From the NCBI GenBank assembly GCA_002937505.1, contig PTJY01000004.1, positions 213,150 to 277,149 of the forward strand: 64,000 bases of DNA, read 5' to 3'. Every line of letters begins with the position of its first letter. The first letter of the stretch is position 1. This DNA comes from Alphaproteobacteria bacterium MarineAlpha12_Bin1. Lineage in GTDB: Bacteria > Pseudomonadota > Alphaproteobacteria > UBA6615. Position numbers and translations under genes: made by a program. This document shows positions 49,280-57,029 of the stretch, one piece after another. Under the pieces are notes generated by a model. It searched no databases and was not told the DNA's origin. It saw only the letters and a list, made by a program, of their open reading frames with translations.

Positions 49280-49592
49280 TACTGAGCTCATCAAAATTGT
49301 TGAGTCTAACGCCAAACATTTACTTCCGACGGTTAAGGAAATAATTAGAAATGGAGATACTTCTCAGGTTTCTGATGAGGCTGTTCAAAATCTTTTGTTG
49401 GCAAGTGTTAGATTGTTCTCTTCGAAAATTGATAATGAGAACAGAAGTATTCCAGCAGTACCAGATGGTGAAATGGCAAACGCAACTGAGGTCGCGGTTG
49501 CTATTAACGAACTAATGCAAGCCGCTGGGCTAAATATGTTTGATCTTGCTATGTGGACAGGGAGACGTGATCCAGGTTCGAGAGCTAGCTAA
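49263..49592 (+). CDS. Small helical protein of unknown function, Rieske-coupled
   Basis: A 109-residue, mostly helical protein that I do not recognise. It overlaps the end of the Rieske gene by 17 bases and is followed 22 bases later by the amidohydrolase, so it is likely an operon member. Features seen: LIKIVESNAKHLLPTVKEII, then AVPDGEMANATEVAVAINEL, and the end MFDLAMWTGRRDPGSR. ATG at 49251 is an alternative start, but a ribosome site lies directly against it. Confidence 0.65.
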   Translation: MSRSNSTELIKIVESNAKHLLPTVKEIIRNGDTSQVSDEAVQNLLLASVRLFSSKIDNENRSIPAVPDGEMANATEVAVAINELMQAAGLNMFDLAMWTGRRDPGSRAS

Positions 49593-49614
49593 TATAGTGA
49601 AGAAAGACAATGAA

Positions 49615-50847
49615 ATGAACAGAAGTGGTCAAGAAAAAAAGTCATTAGATATAATTGATGCTCGAACAGACAGTCGAGAAATACTCTCACATGCTCGACA
49701 GCAAGCTGATGCTAGAGATTTTGATGATGTGTTCATAGTAGATATCGACGCACATATTGACGATATATCAGCGTGGCCTGAGATCATGGATTTCATTGAA
49801 GATCCTGTTATACGGGATGCTGCGGGCTCGTTTTCAGGAGGCACGAAAAGAGGTGCCTTTCATAACGGAACACCTGGCTTGCAATGGCAGAATGTTTGGG
49901 GGCGTATTCCTCACGGTCAGGGTTTGAAAGAGGATGTGGATGATAAAACCATTCCGCGCGCAGTAACTTTGTCGCGTCGCGCAATGGATCAAATGGGTCT
50001 TGACTATCAAGTTGTTTTTCCAAATGCGCTACTATACATAGGGATGCATCCGGTTAAAGAAATGGAGATCCATCTAGCAAAAGCATATAATAGATGGTTA
50101 GTTGAGCACGTTTTGACAATCGATCCACGTGTCAAAGGTTTACTTTATCTCCCCATCAATAATCCCGAGGCCGCTGAGGAAACTGTAAGAAAGTATGTTG
50201 GGGCTCCCGGGGTTGCTGGTTTCACTATTACCTCATCTCGACATGCCCCTATTCACTCAAATGAATATATGAAACTTTACGCCATGTTGGAGGAAGCAGA
50301 TCAGGCTCTGGCATTTCATGCGGCCCCCAATTGGGAGGATGAATATCCTTCTCAGTTAAATCGTTTTATATCAGTCCACGCTTTAACCTTTGTTCTATGC
50401 AACCTAGTTCATTTGACGAACTGGGTCATTAATGGGTTGCCTGAACGGTTCCCAAAGTTACGTACACTCTGGATTGAAAGTGGTTTAGCTTGGTTGGCTT
50501 TTATTACACAGAGACTTGATAATGAGTACTTAATGCGTTCTTCCGAAGCTCCCTTGTTGAAACGACTTCCGAGTGAATATATTTCGGAAATGTTTTTCAC
50601 TACACAACCTATGGAACGAACGAACATGAACCTTCTTGAGGCAACAATGGATGCCATAAGTGCACCCACACAGTTAGTGTATGCATCAGATTGGCCACAT
50701 TGGGATTTCGATCTTCCATCAAGTGTCTGGGATTTACCTTTTCTGGATGAATCAGCAAAAAGAAATATATTGGGCTACAACGCCGCCAACCTATTTAATC
50801 TTGAGGTTCCAGAAAAATATCAGAAAAGAGCTCACGCCGCCGAATAA
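49615..50847 (+). CDS. Metal-dependent amidohydrolase (amidohydrolase-2 family), copy 1
   Basis: A 410-residue TIM-barrel metal hydrolase of the amidohydrolase-2/ACMSD-like group. The N terminus has VDIDAHIDDISAW, the middle VAGFTITSSRHAPIHS, and later FHAAPNWEDEYPSQL and YASDWPHWDFDLPSS with probable His/Asp ligands. ATG at 49615 gives exactly the same length as copy 2. The last 694 bases, including stop and 19 flanking bases, are identical to copy 2. Could act as a hydrolase or non-oxidative decarboxylase. Confidence 0.92.
   Translation: MNRSGQEKKSLDIIDARTDSREILSHARQQADARDFDDVFIVDIDAHIDDISAWPEIMDFIEDPVIRDAAGSFSGGTKRGAFHNGTPGLQWQNVWGRIPHGQGLKEDVDDKTIPRAVTLSRRAMDQMGLDYQVVFPNALLYIGMHPVKEMEIHLAKAYNRWLVEHVLTIDPRVKGLLYLPINNPEAAEETVRKYVGAPGVAGFTITSSRHAPIHSNEYMKLYAMLEEADQALAFHAAPNWEDEYPSQLNRFISVHALTFVLCNLVHLTNWVINGLPERFPKLRTLWIESGLAWLAFITQRLDNEYLMRSSEAPLLKRLPSEYISEMFFTTQPMERTNMNLLEATMDAISAPTQLVYASDWPHWDFDLPSSVWDLPFLDESAKRNILGYNAANLFNLEVPEKYQKRAHAAE
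49672..49733 (+). repeat. 62-bp direct repeat, unit A
   Basis: These 62 bases match 50946-51007 without a mismatch on reading. They lie in the 5' part of the two tandem amidohydrolase genes, 5' of a diverged central block. Confidence 0.9.
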
Positions 50848-50866
50848 GAAATAGTTCGTCTCTAAT
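50173..50866 (+). repeat. 694-bp direct repeat, unit A
   Basis: These 694 bases are identical, as far as I can read, to 51447-52140 (offset 1274). They cover the 3' half of the amidohydrolase gene, its stop codon and 19 bases beyond. Flanking bases diverge immediately at both ends. Confidence 0.93.
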
Positions 50867-50888
50867 TTTTAATATTAAAGGTATGCAA

Positions 50889-52121
50889 ATGGACGGAAAT
50901 AAACAATTAAGAAAATCACTAGACATGATTGATGCGCGGACAGATAGTCGAGAAATACTCTCACATGCTCGACAGCAAGCTGATGCTAGAGATTTTGATG
51001 ATGTGTTTATAGTTGATATCGACTGTCATATAGACGACGGAGGCAACTGGGCAGAAATCATGGATTTCATTGAAGATCCCGTTATACGTGAAGCTGCTGG
51101 TTCGTTTTCGGGAGGTACGAAAAGAGGAGCTTTCTTAAACGGTACTCCCGGCCTGCAATGGCAAAATGTCTGGGGACGTATTCCCCATGGCCAGGGATTA
51201 AAAGAAGAGGTGGATGATACGACAGAAAGACGAGACATTATTCTAGCAAGGCGAGCAATGGATCAAATGGGCCTTGATTATCAAGTTGTTTTTCCGAATG
51301 GGCTTTTGTTTCTTGGGATGCATCCGGTAAAAGAGATGGAAATTCACATTGCTGCAGCGTATAACAAATGGATTGTCGAAGAGATGTTACCTCGCGAGGC
51401 CAGAGTTAAGGCTATGCTCTATTTGCCAGTTAATAATCCTGAGGCAGCTGAGGAAACTGTAAGAAAGTATGTTGGGGCTCCCGGGGTTGCTGGTTTCACT
51501 ATTACCTCATCTCGACATGCCCCTATTCACTCAAATGAATATATGAAACTTTACGCCATGTTGGAGGAAGCAGATCAGGCTCTGGCATTTCATGCGGCCC
51601 CCAATTGGGAGGATGAATATCCTTCTCAGTTAAATCGTTTTATATCAGTCCACGCTTTAACCTTTGTTCTATGCAACCTAGTTCATTTGACGAACTGGGT
51701 CATTAATGGGTTGCCTGAACGGTTCCCAAAGTTACGTACACTCTGGATTGAAAGTGGTTTAGCTTGGTTGGCTTTTATTACACAGAGACTTGATAATGAG
51801 TACTTAATGCGTTCTTCCGAAGCTCCCTTGTTGAAACGACTTCCGAGTGAATATATTTCGGAAATGTTTTTCACTACACAACCTATGGAACGAACGAACA
51901 TGAACCTTCTTGAGGCAACAATGGATGCCATAAGTGCACCCACACAGTTAGTGTATGCATCAGATTGGCCACATTGGGATTTCGATCTTCCATCAAGTGT
52001 CTGGGATTTACCTTTTCTGGATGAATCAGCAAAAAGAAATATATTGGGCTACAACGCCGCCAACCTATTTAATCTTGAGGTTCCAGAAAAATATCAGAAA
52101 AGAGCTCACGCCGCCGAATAA
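50889..52121 (+). CDS. Metal-dependent amidohydrolase (amidohydrolase-2 family), copy 2
   Basis: A 410-residue paralogue of the preceding gene, with the same total length. The N-terminal half differs at scattered positions (VDIDCHIDDGGNW here, and RRDIILARRAMDQ where copy 1 has PRAVTLSRRAMDQ), while the C-terminal 225 or so residues are identical. ATG at 50889 has AAAGG eight bases upstream and is preferred over 50883. Two near-identical enzymes kept in one operon suggest separate substrate-facing N-terminal parts or a recent amplification. Confidence 0.92.
   Translation: MDGNKQLRKSLDMIDARTDSREILSHARQQADARDFDDVFIVDIDCHIDDGGNWAEIMDFIEDPVIREAAGSFSGGTKRGAFLNGTPGLQWQNVWGRIPHGQGLKEEVDDTTERRDIILARRAMDQMGLDYQVVFPNGLLFLGMHPVKEMEIHIAAAYNKWIVEEMLPREARVKAMLYLPVNNPEAAEETVRKYVGAPGVAGFTITSSRHAPIHSNEYMKLYAMLEEADQALAFHAAPNWEDEYPSQLNRFISVHALTFVLCNLVHLTNWVINGLPERFPKLRTLWIESGLAWLAFITQRLDNEYLMRSSEAPLLKRLPSEYISEMFFTTQPMERTNMNLLEATMDAISAPTQLVYASDWPHWDFDLPSSVWDLPFLDESAKRNILGYNAANLFNLEVPEKYQKRAHAAE
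50946..51007 (+). repeat. 62-bp direct repeat, unit B
   Basis: Second copy of the 62-bp block found at 49672-49733, in the matching position of the downstream amidohydrolase gene. Confidence 0.9.
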
Positions 52122-52140
52122 GAAATAGTTCGTCTCTAAT
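51447..52140 (+). repeat. 694-bp direct repeat, unit B
   Basis: Second copy of the 694-bp block at 50173-50866. Its last five bases include the TAG stop of the convergent CmcJ-like gene (52136-52138). Confidence 0.93.
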
Positions 52141-52966
52141 AAAAAGCAAACACTCTAGTTTCAATACTTTGACGTGCATCCGCGTTGCTTGGTGCATTCG
52201 AGTTTTTGAATGCCGTATGTCCGGAGGGCCCGCCAAAATTTAGCTCATCTGATTCAAAAGTTTTTAATAGGACAGCTTCATTTGGTTTCATATCAGAAAC
52301 ATAATACCAAGAATTTTTTTCATTAAAGGTCATTGCTTGAGTATAACCAACACGTTCTTTAGTTCGTCTTTCTGCTGTAATTAATTGCCCAGGGTTAATT
52401 GAATCGGCATCACAAAATGCTAGGGGTGTTGTTTGAACAATTCCTTCAATTGATCTCCATATATTAATTATATTAAACCTTCGAGTAAGCAAATCCTCTG
52501 CTTCTTCACGTGGAAATAGGTCTCTAACGCGTTGTCTTCCAGAATCCTGAGTGTAGTCATTATGAACAAACATCACTGGTTCTCGAACATTTTTTTCAGA
52601 CCTTAAATTGTGATCTTCGACACGGACAGTATGATCAAAAACTACTACTGATTTAGCCTTCGTTATACCCTTTATAAGTGATTCAACCTCTGAGTTATAA
52701 ATATTGGAGACCTCGTCTTCATTATAAAAACTTTTAACTTTTGTATTATGGGAAATTAATTGAAACCCTTGTTTGTCAAGCGATAGTGCATCTTTTATCT
52801 CTCTTGCGTCCCTGAGCAGAAGGTCATGTTCTCTATATTCTCCGGTACGTTCTAATACCCTATCTTCTGTTAAATAATTGATAGGGGGTTCTCCATTATC
52901 AACAAAGAAAGTTAGTTTGGCATTTATAGATGAAATTTCTAAAGCGTTGTTAGCTTGGTCATTCAT
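52136..52966 (-). CDS. CmcJ/NvfI-type oxygenase-like protein
   Basis: A 276-residue protein of the CmcJ/AsaB/NvfI group, a family with a 2-oxoglutarate-dependent-dioxygenase-like fold known from cephamycin and fungal pathways. Seen: REPVMFVHNDYTQDSG (a His-x-Asp pair), RRFNIINIWRSIEGIVQ, TPLAFCDADSI, WYYVSDMKPNEAVLLKTFES and HTAFKN with a distal His. It runs convergently into the amidohydrolase genes, and its stop lies inside the 694-bp repeat. Confidence 0.82.
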   Translation of the reverse strand: MNDQANNALEISSINAKLTFFVDNGEPPINYLTEDRVLERTGEYREHDLLLRDAREIKDALSLDKQGFQLISHNTKVKSFYNEDEVSNIYNSEVESLIKGITKAKSVVVFDHTVRVEDHNLRSEKNVREPVMFVHNDYTQDSGRQRVRDLFPREEAEDLLTRRFNIINIWRSIEGIVQTTPLAFCDADSINPGQLITAERRTKERVGYTQAMTFNEKNSWYYVSDMKPNEAVLLKTFESDELNFGGPSGHTAFKNSNAPSNADARQSIETRVFAFY

Positions 52967-53032
52967 GTTTGTCTCTAAATTAGGTATTTAGTTAGAAGTT
53001 AAATCTAATATAATACGATATCTTGATTAAGT

Positions 53033-54124
53033 TTAGTCATTTTCGATTATTGCAATAACTGGCCCACCACCATGAGGCCCCTGATGCATTGCGTCAACTG
53101 ATACAAAGACAGCGGGATCTCCTATTGCTGCCGCTGCTACTCCACCTACTGCTGCTTTAGAGTGTCTATGATGGTGCACGTCTGAATCATCTAGCATAAT
53201 TTGTCGTCTACCCCTTAAAACCCCTCTTCGATCTGCTTCGCATTTAATAAAAAGATTTACCAATTTGTTTGATAAATCCTCAGCTTTGGCTCTTTGAGGC
53301 AAGGAGAGGCCTGCGTTACGTATGCTCTGATATATACTTTCTATATCTAAGGCGTCATTCATTATGCTATGACCTATCGAAAAGTTTCCGCCCTCTCCAA
53401 TTTTATTTCCGAAAAGCACAACTTGAGCTCTAGTTAGCTCTACTCCAGACGAACAAGATGCAACTGATGAGTATAGATTTAAATCTTTACATATTGAATA
53501 TTCGTCCGGCATTTCAATTTCGTTAAGAGCAACTCCTATGCCTAGCGCAGTTGTGCCATTAGACACACCCATAGAATCGTGTATCTCACATGCCACTTCT
53601 TTTCCTCTACTTTCTGCATCTAAAACGTCTTCTACTGTGAGAAGGGGGGTTTTTGTTTGAACATAGTGGACATCAGAGGGGTCAGTAATTGAAGCGTCCT
53701 TCATGGCAGAGCGAACTGCATCTGCGACCTTGTTTATCATCCCTAAACGACCAATCTCTTCAGGAAGAATTTCTTCGCTTATTGCGGTGCCTATGGTTAA
53801 TCTAGCTTCATTTGAAGAGACTTCATTTGCAGTCTTGAAGAATATATTTGAATGAGGTGTGATGACACCATCACAACCTCCCGACCATATCATCGGTATT
53901 GCGTCAACTTCAGTTTTATTTTTGGTTCCATGTTTGATAAGTACTTCACGGTAAGCTTGATCAGCTAAGATTCTCGTAAAATCATTTACACCACCATTTC
54001 CTTCAGTTTTACCAATAACAGCGACAACTTCATCAGCTGAATACTCTTCATCTATGAAAAGGGATTCTAAATTTTCTGTATAGTTAACAGAATTAAGGAT
54101 TAGTTTTTTTACATTGACGGTCAT
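53033..54124 (-). CDS. Ring-opening amidohydrolase (cyanuric acid hydrolase/barbiturase family)
   Basis: A 363-residue member of the small AtzD/TrzD/barbiturase family, which opens cyclic imides by hydrolysing a ring amide. Internal threefold repeats are suggested by the recurring loops: IGKTEGNGGVNDFTR, IWSGGCDGVITPH with SSGVELTRAQVVLFGN in the last third, and DAMHQGPHGGGPVIAI at the end. The conserved Ser and Lys of the three domains appear retained. Substrate could be barbiturate, cyanurate or another cyclic imide. 67 bases upstream of the CmcJ-like gene on the same strand. Confidence 0.9.
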   Translation of the reverse strand: MTVNVKKLILNSVNYTENLESLFIDEEYSADEVVAVIGKTEGNGGVNDFTRILADQAYREVLIKHGTKNKTEVDAIPMIWSGGCDGVITPHSNIFFKTANEVSSNEARLTIGTAISEEILPEEIGRLGMINKVADAVRSAMKDASITDPSDVHYVQTKTPLLTVEDVLDAESRGKEVACEIHDSMGVSNGTTALGIGVALNEIEMPDEYSICKDLNLYSSVASCSSGVELTRAQVVLFGNKIGEGGNFSIGHSIMNDALDIESIYQSIRNAGLSLPQRAKAEDLSNKLVNLFIKCEADRRGVLRGRRQIMLDDSDVHHHRHSKAAVGGVAAAAIGDPAVFVSVDAMHQGPHGGGPVIAIIEND

Positions 54125-54273
54125 TTACCTTGTCTCCAAAAAAAGTAAAATTTACGAAATAAATAATTAAAGTTGTGCTATTCTAGTAAAGTAGAGTGAC
54201 ACTATACCTAATAAATCTCTTAGTTGCGTCATAATAATATCCTTCTAATCAAGCAATAAAGGTGAGATTACAC

Positions 54274-55281
54274 GTGACCGTTGCAGAAGAAATAATTGAT
54301 ATAGAGGTGCTAAGAAAAAGACTACTATATTACACAAAGCCTAATATTAGACAGAGCTTGTTCGAGTTGTTTATTACTGTGCTTTTGTTCTGTTTTTTTT
54401 GGGCTCTTAGTTATGGGCTCTTTTTTGTTAATCCTCTGCTGACGTTTGTTTTTTCTCTTCCAGCAGGGTTATTTTTAACAAGACTTTTTATTATTCAGCA
54501 TGATTGTGGACACGGGTCTTTTTTTAGGAATAGGAAACTTAATGATAATGTTGGTCGAGTCATCGGTGTCATAACGTTGACGCCTTATTATGTTTGGAAG
54601 AATAATCACGCAATTCACCATGCGACTTCAGGAAACCTCGATAAACGTGGGGTAGGGGACATAAACACCCTAACTGTGGATGAATATCGAATATTAAAAC
54701 TTAGTGGTCGTTTGGCGTACAAAATATATAGAAATCCTTTTGTTATGTTTGGAATTGGTCCCGCGTATATGTTTTTTATAAGACATAGACTTCCCTACGG
54801 GTTTAGACAAGGTGGAGTTAAGTACTGGTTCTCAACCGTAAGTTTTAACTTGGTTACATGTCTATTCCTCATCTCTTTTATTAGTACGATTGGCTTAATG
54901 CCCTTTCTGCTGGTTCATGCGCTGGTTATACTGATTGCTGCATCAATAGGGGTTTGGTTATTTTACATTCAGCATCAGTTTGAGTACGTTACCTGGACAA
55001 ACAATGATAAATGGGAGTTTGAGACTGCAGCAATTTACGGAAGTTCCTATTATAGATTACCGCCATTTCTAATGTGGCTTACCGCCAACATAGGGATCCA
55101 TCACGTGCATCATTTAAATAGTCGTATCCCTTTCTATAGACTTTCTGAAGCCTTAGACGATCACCACGAATTAAAAACTATTAATGAAATATCGTTTAAA
55201 GATAGTATGAAGTGTTTTAAGTATCGTTTATTTTGTGAAAAAAATAAAAAATTAATAAATTATGAAGAAGCAAATCTTTAG
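54274..55281 (+). CDS. Membrane fatty acid desaturase
   Basis: A 335-residue di-iron desaturase with all three His boxes: HDCGHGSFF, HAIHHATSGNLDKRG (H-x2-HH) and HHVHHLNSRIPF, separated by hydrophobic pairs of helices. It inserts a double bond in an acyl chain and resembles Delta-12/omega-6 type enzymes. GTG at 54274 is chosen with AAAGGTGA eight bases upstream. GTG at 54262 overlaps that site. Divergent from the ring-opening amidohydrolase gene. Confidence 0.9.
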   Translation: MTVAEEIIDIEVLRKRLLYYTKPNIRQSLFELFITVLLFCFFWALSYGLFFVNPLLTFVFSLPAGLFLTRLFIIQHDCGHGSFFRNRKLNDNVGRVIGVITLTPYYVWKNNHAIHHATSGNLDKRGVGDINTLTVDEYRILKLSGRLAYKIYRNPFVMFGIGPAYMFFIRHRLPYGFRQGGVKYWFSTVSFNLVTCLFLISFISTIGLMPFLLVHALVILIAASIGVWLFYIQHQFEYVTWTNNDKWEFETAAIYGSSYYRLPPFLMWLTANIGIHHVHHLNSRIPFYRLSEALDDHHELKTINEISFKDSMKCFKYRLFCEKNKKLINYEEANL

Positions 55282-55305
55282 TTTTTTTCTGATTGTCATA
55301 TAGTA

Positions 55306-55938
55306 ATGCCACAAGGTAATGAAAAAAATTTAATTGGGAGTCTTGTTTGTGATTTTACAAGTGAAAAGTCCCTGTATAGACAGGCGTACGGTGGAGGAAG
55401 AACACAGCATTTGCCCAGAGCAATAGGAATGAAAAAAGGGCATATGCCACAAATTGTCGATGCTACTGCTGGTCTGGGAAGAGACTCTTTTCTCCTTGCG
55501 TCACTAGGTGCTCATGTTTTGATGATTGAACGATCAGGGGTTGTTTATAAGTTGTTGAAACAAGGGTTAATTAAAGCAAGTAAATTTGACGGTAACACAG
55601 AACAAATCATTAATCGTATGAATCTCATACATGGAGATTCAAAAAATATTCTTCAATCCCTTTCTCCTGAAATTATCTATATAGACCCTATGCACCCTAT
55701 AAGAAAGAAATCTGCTTTGGTGAAAAAAGAGATGAGGATTCTAAGAGATATAGTTGGAGCGGATTCAGATTGCGGCGATCTTATTCGGGTGGCTCTAAAA
55801 AGGGCTACCAAACGAGTTGTTTTAAAATGGCCTTTAAGTGCTGAGCCTATTACAGGTATTGTATCGCCTTCCCATCAAATAATCGGCAAAACAACCCGTT
55901 ATGATGTTTTCATGATTAATCAATTACCAATGACTTAG
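55306..55938 (+). CDS. rsmJ: 16S rRNA (guanine-1516-N2)-methyltransferase RsmJ-like
   Basis: A 210-residue class I SAM methyltransferase. VDATAGLGRDSFLLASLG is the SAM-binding motif I, followed by MIERSGVVYKLLKQGL, and IIYIDPMHPIRKKSAL, the catalytic-type D-P-M-x-P motif of RsmJ. The family modifies G1516 of 16S rRNA and is best known from gammaproteobacteria. Its end overlaps the convergent selenoprotein candidate by four bases. Confidence 0.88.
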   Translation: MPQGNEKNLIGSLVCDFTSEKSLYRQAYGGGRTQHLPRAIGMKKGHMPQIVDATAGLGRDSFLLASLGAHVLMIERSGVVYKLLKQGLIKASKFDGNTEQIINRMNLIHGDSKNILQSLSPEIIYIDPMHPIRKKSALVKKEMRILRDIVGADSDCGDLIRVALKRATKRVVLKWPLSAEPITGIVSPSHQIIGKTTRYDVFMINQLPMT

Positions 55939-57029
55939 TTAAACTTTAAAGAATTAATGGCAGATCTAAATTTATTTAAACCTAATTCATCTCGTAGAGT
56001 TTCTGTTTCTTTCATGACCATTTTAGGGAGAGGTATCCCCAAACCATTGGCTATACGATCGTTCTTAGTGAAGTTACCGATAACAGCAGCAGCTGCAGAT
56101 ACTGCTTTAGACCCGAGTGCTTTATGTAGTTTGTCCCGTGACTTATTTAAATCAGTGACGCTTTTGCCGAGTACCGATTCACAGAATTCCAAAAGTAGTT
56201 CTCCTTGCGGCACTCCGGTATCTACCGATTTGTCTATTAACCCTATAGGGTTGATCTTTAAATTTACCATACGTCCACTCTCACGGAGGAACAATGCGTG
56301 ACTAGTTGTTCAGTAAAAGCATTCGTTTAGTGCAGATACACGACCAGCTATTATTTCAACCTGAGGACGACTTAAAGAATCATAATGATTATATGAAAAG
56401 TCTAAGACACGTCCTAGCTCAGCATATTGACATGATTCAAGAACCATATTTGAACGACACTCATCAGGAACGAGGCTTAGAGCTCTGAGAATATATGGCA
56501 TTGGCCTACCTTTATACAAATCTTTCCCAATTTCTTTTCCTGCAGGTCCATTTGGTATAGTCGAGACCCATGCGTCTTCTTTAATTGCTTCTGGTGGGCG
56601 TTCTTTAGAATGATTACCTATTTCTGGTTTAGGAAACTGAGGAAGAGGGGCGCCGATTGCTCTTGCGTATAGATCAATATTAGTAATTCTAGAAACGACA
56701 CCAATGATCTCTGTGTACTCTTCTTCAGATAGCCCAGAATCTATAATGTTTAGAAAAAACTTTTCATCTATTACTTTAGGTTCAATAGCGAGCGTTTTGA
56801 CTAAATGTTTTATAACAGGGGTAACATTATTTGCTTTAGCTGTTTCATGATTTAGAGGTTTTTCTAGTACCCCCGCTTCTATACCGAAATCACGGGCGAG
56901 TTTGGCTATTTCAAGGCGTTGAGTCCCGTTACCCCAGTAACCTGGTTTAGAAATTTGAATTAATTGATTTTGATGAACTGCGGATATATTATTGGCCGTT
57001 GGATAGTCACTTTCAGCGTAAATATCCAT
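55935..57029 (-). CDS. AhpD/CMD-like protein with in-frame TGA, probable selenoprotein
   Basis: A single 364-residue frame broken only by one TGA at 56310-56312 (residue 240). The TGA lies in the active-site context ALNECFY-TGA-TTSHALFLRE, which matches the AhpD/carboxymuconolactone decarboxylase-like C-x2-C-x3-H motif with TGA in place of the second Cys. Residues 107-129 (EIIGVVSRITNIDLYARAIG and on) mirror a later segment after the TGA (AAVIGNFTKNDRIANGLGIP), suggesting two AhpD-like halves, the first without cysteines. The start overlaps the stop of the upstream cupin by one base. A pseudogene is the main alternative. Confidence 0.7.
56272..56293 (-). promoter_or_regulatory. Candidate SECIS-like hairpin
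   Basis: Downstream of the TGA, bases +17 to +38 can pair as TGTTC-CTC, loop CGT, GAG, three-base bulge AGT, then GGACG (eight pairs including G-U). The loop contains a G and begins 24 bases after the TGA. Bacterial SECIS elements lie immediately after the Sec codon with a G-containing apical loop at about this distance. An alternative TCACG/CGTGA pairing exists. Folding was judged by eye. Confidence 0.4.

Noticed and set aside
55935..56294. A separate 119-residue gene downstream of the AhpD-like gene
   Set aside because: It is in the same frame as the upstream gene and starts only after a single TGA, with the end of an AhpD motif at its front (TTSHALFLRE). No good ribosome site precedes its own ATG at about 56270. 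It is better read as the C-terminal part of the selenoprotein candidate.
56306..56488. Plus-strand 60-residue reading frame over the AhpD-like gene
   Set aside because: Antisense to the coding sequence that shows the AhpD-like motifs, with no ribosome site or protein-like features.
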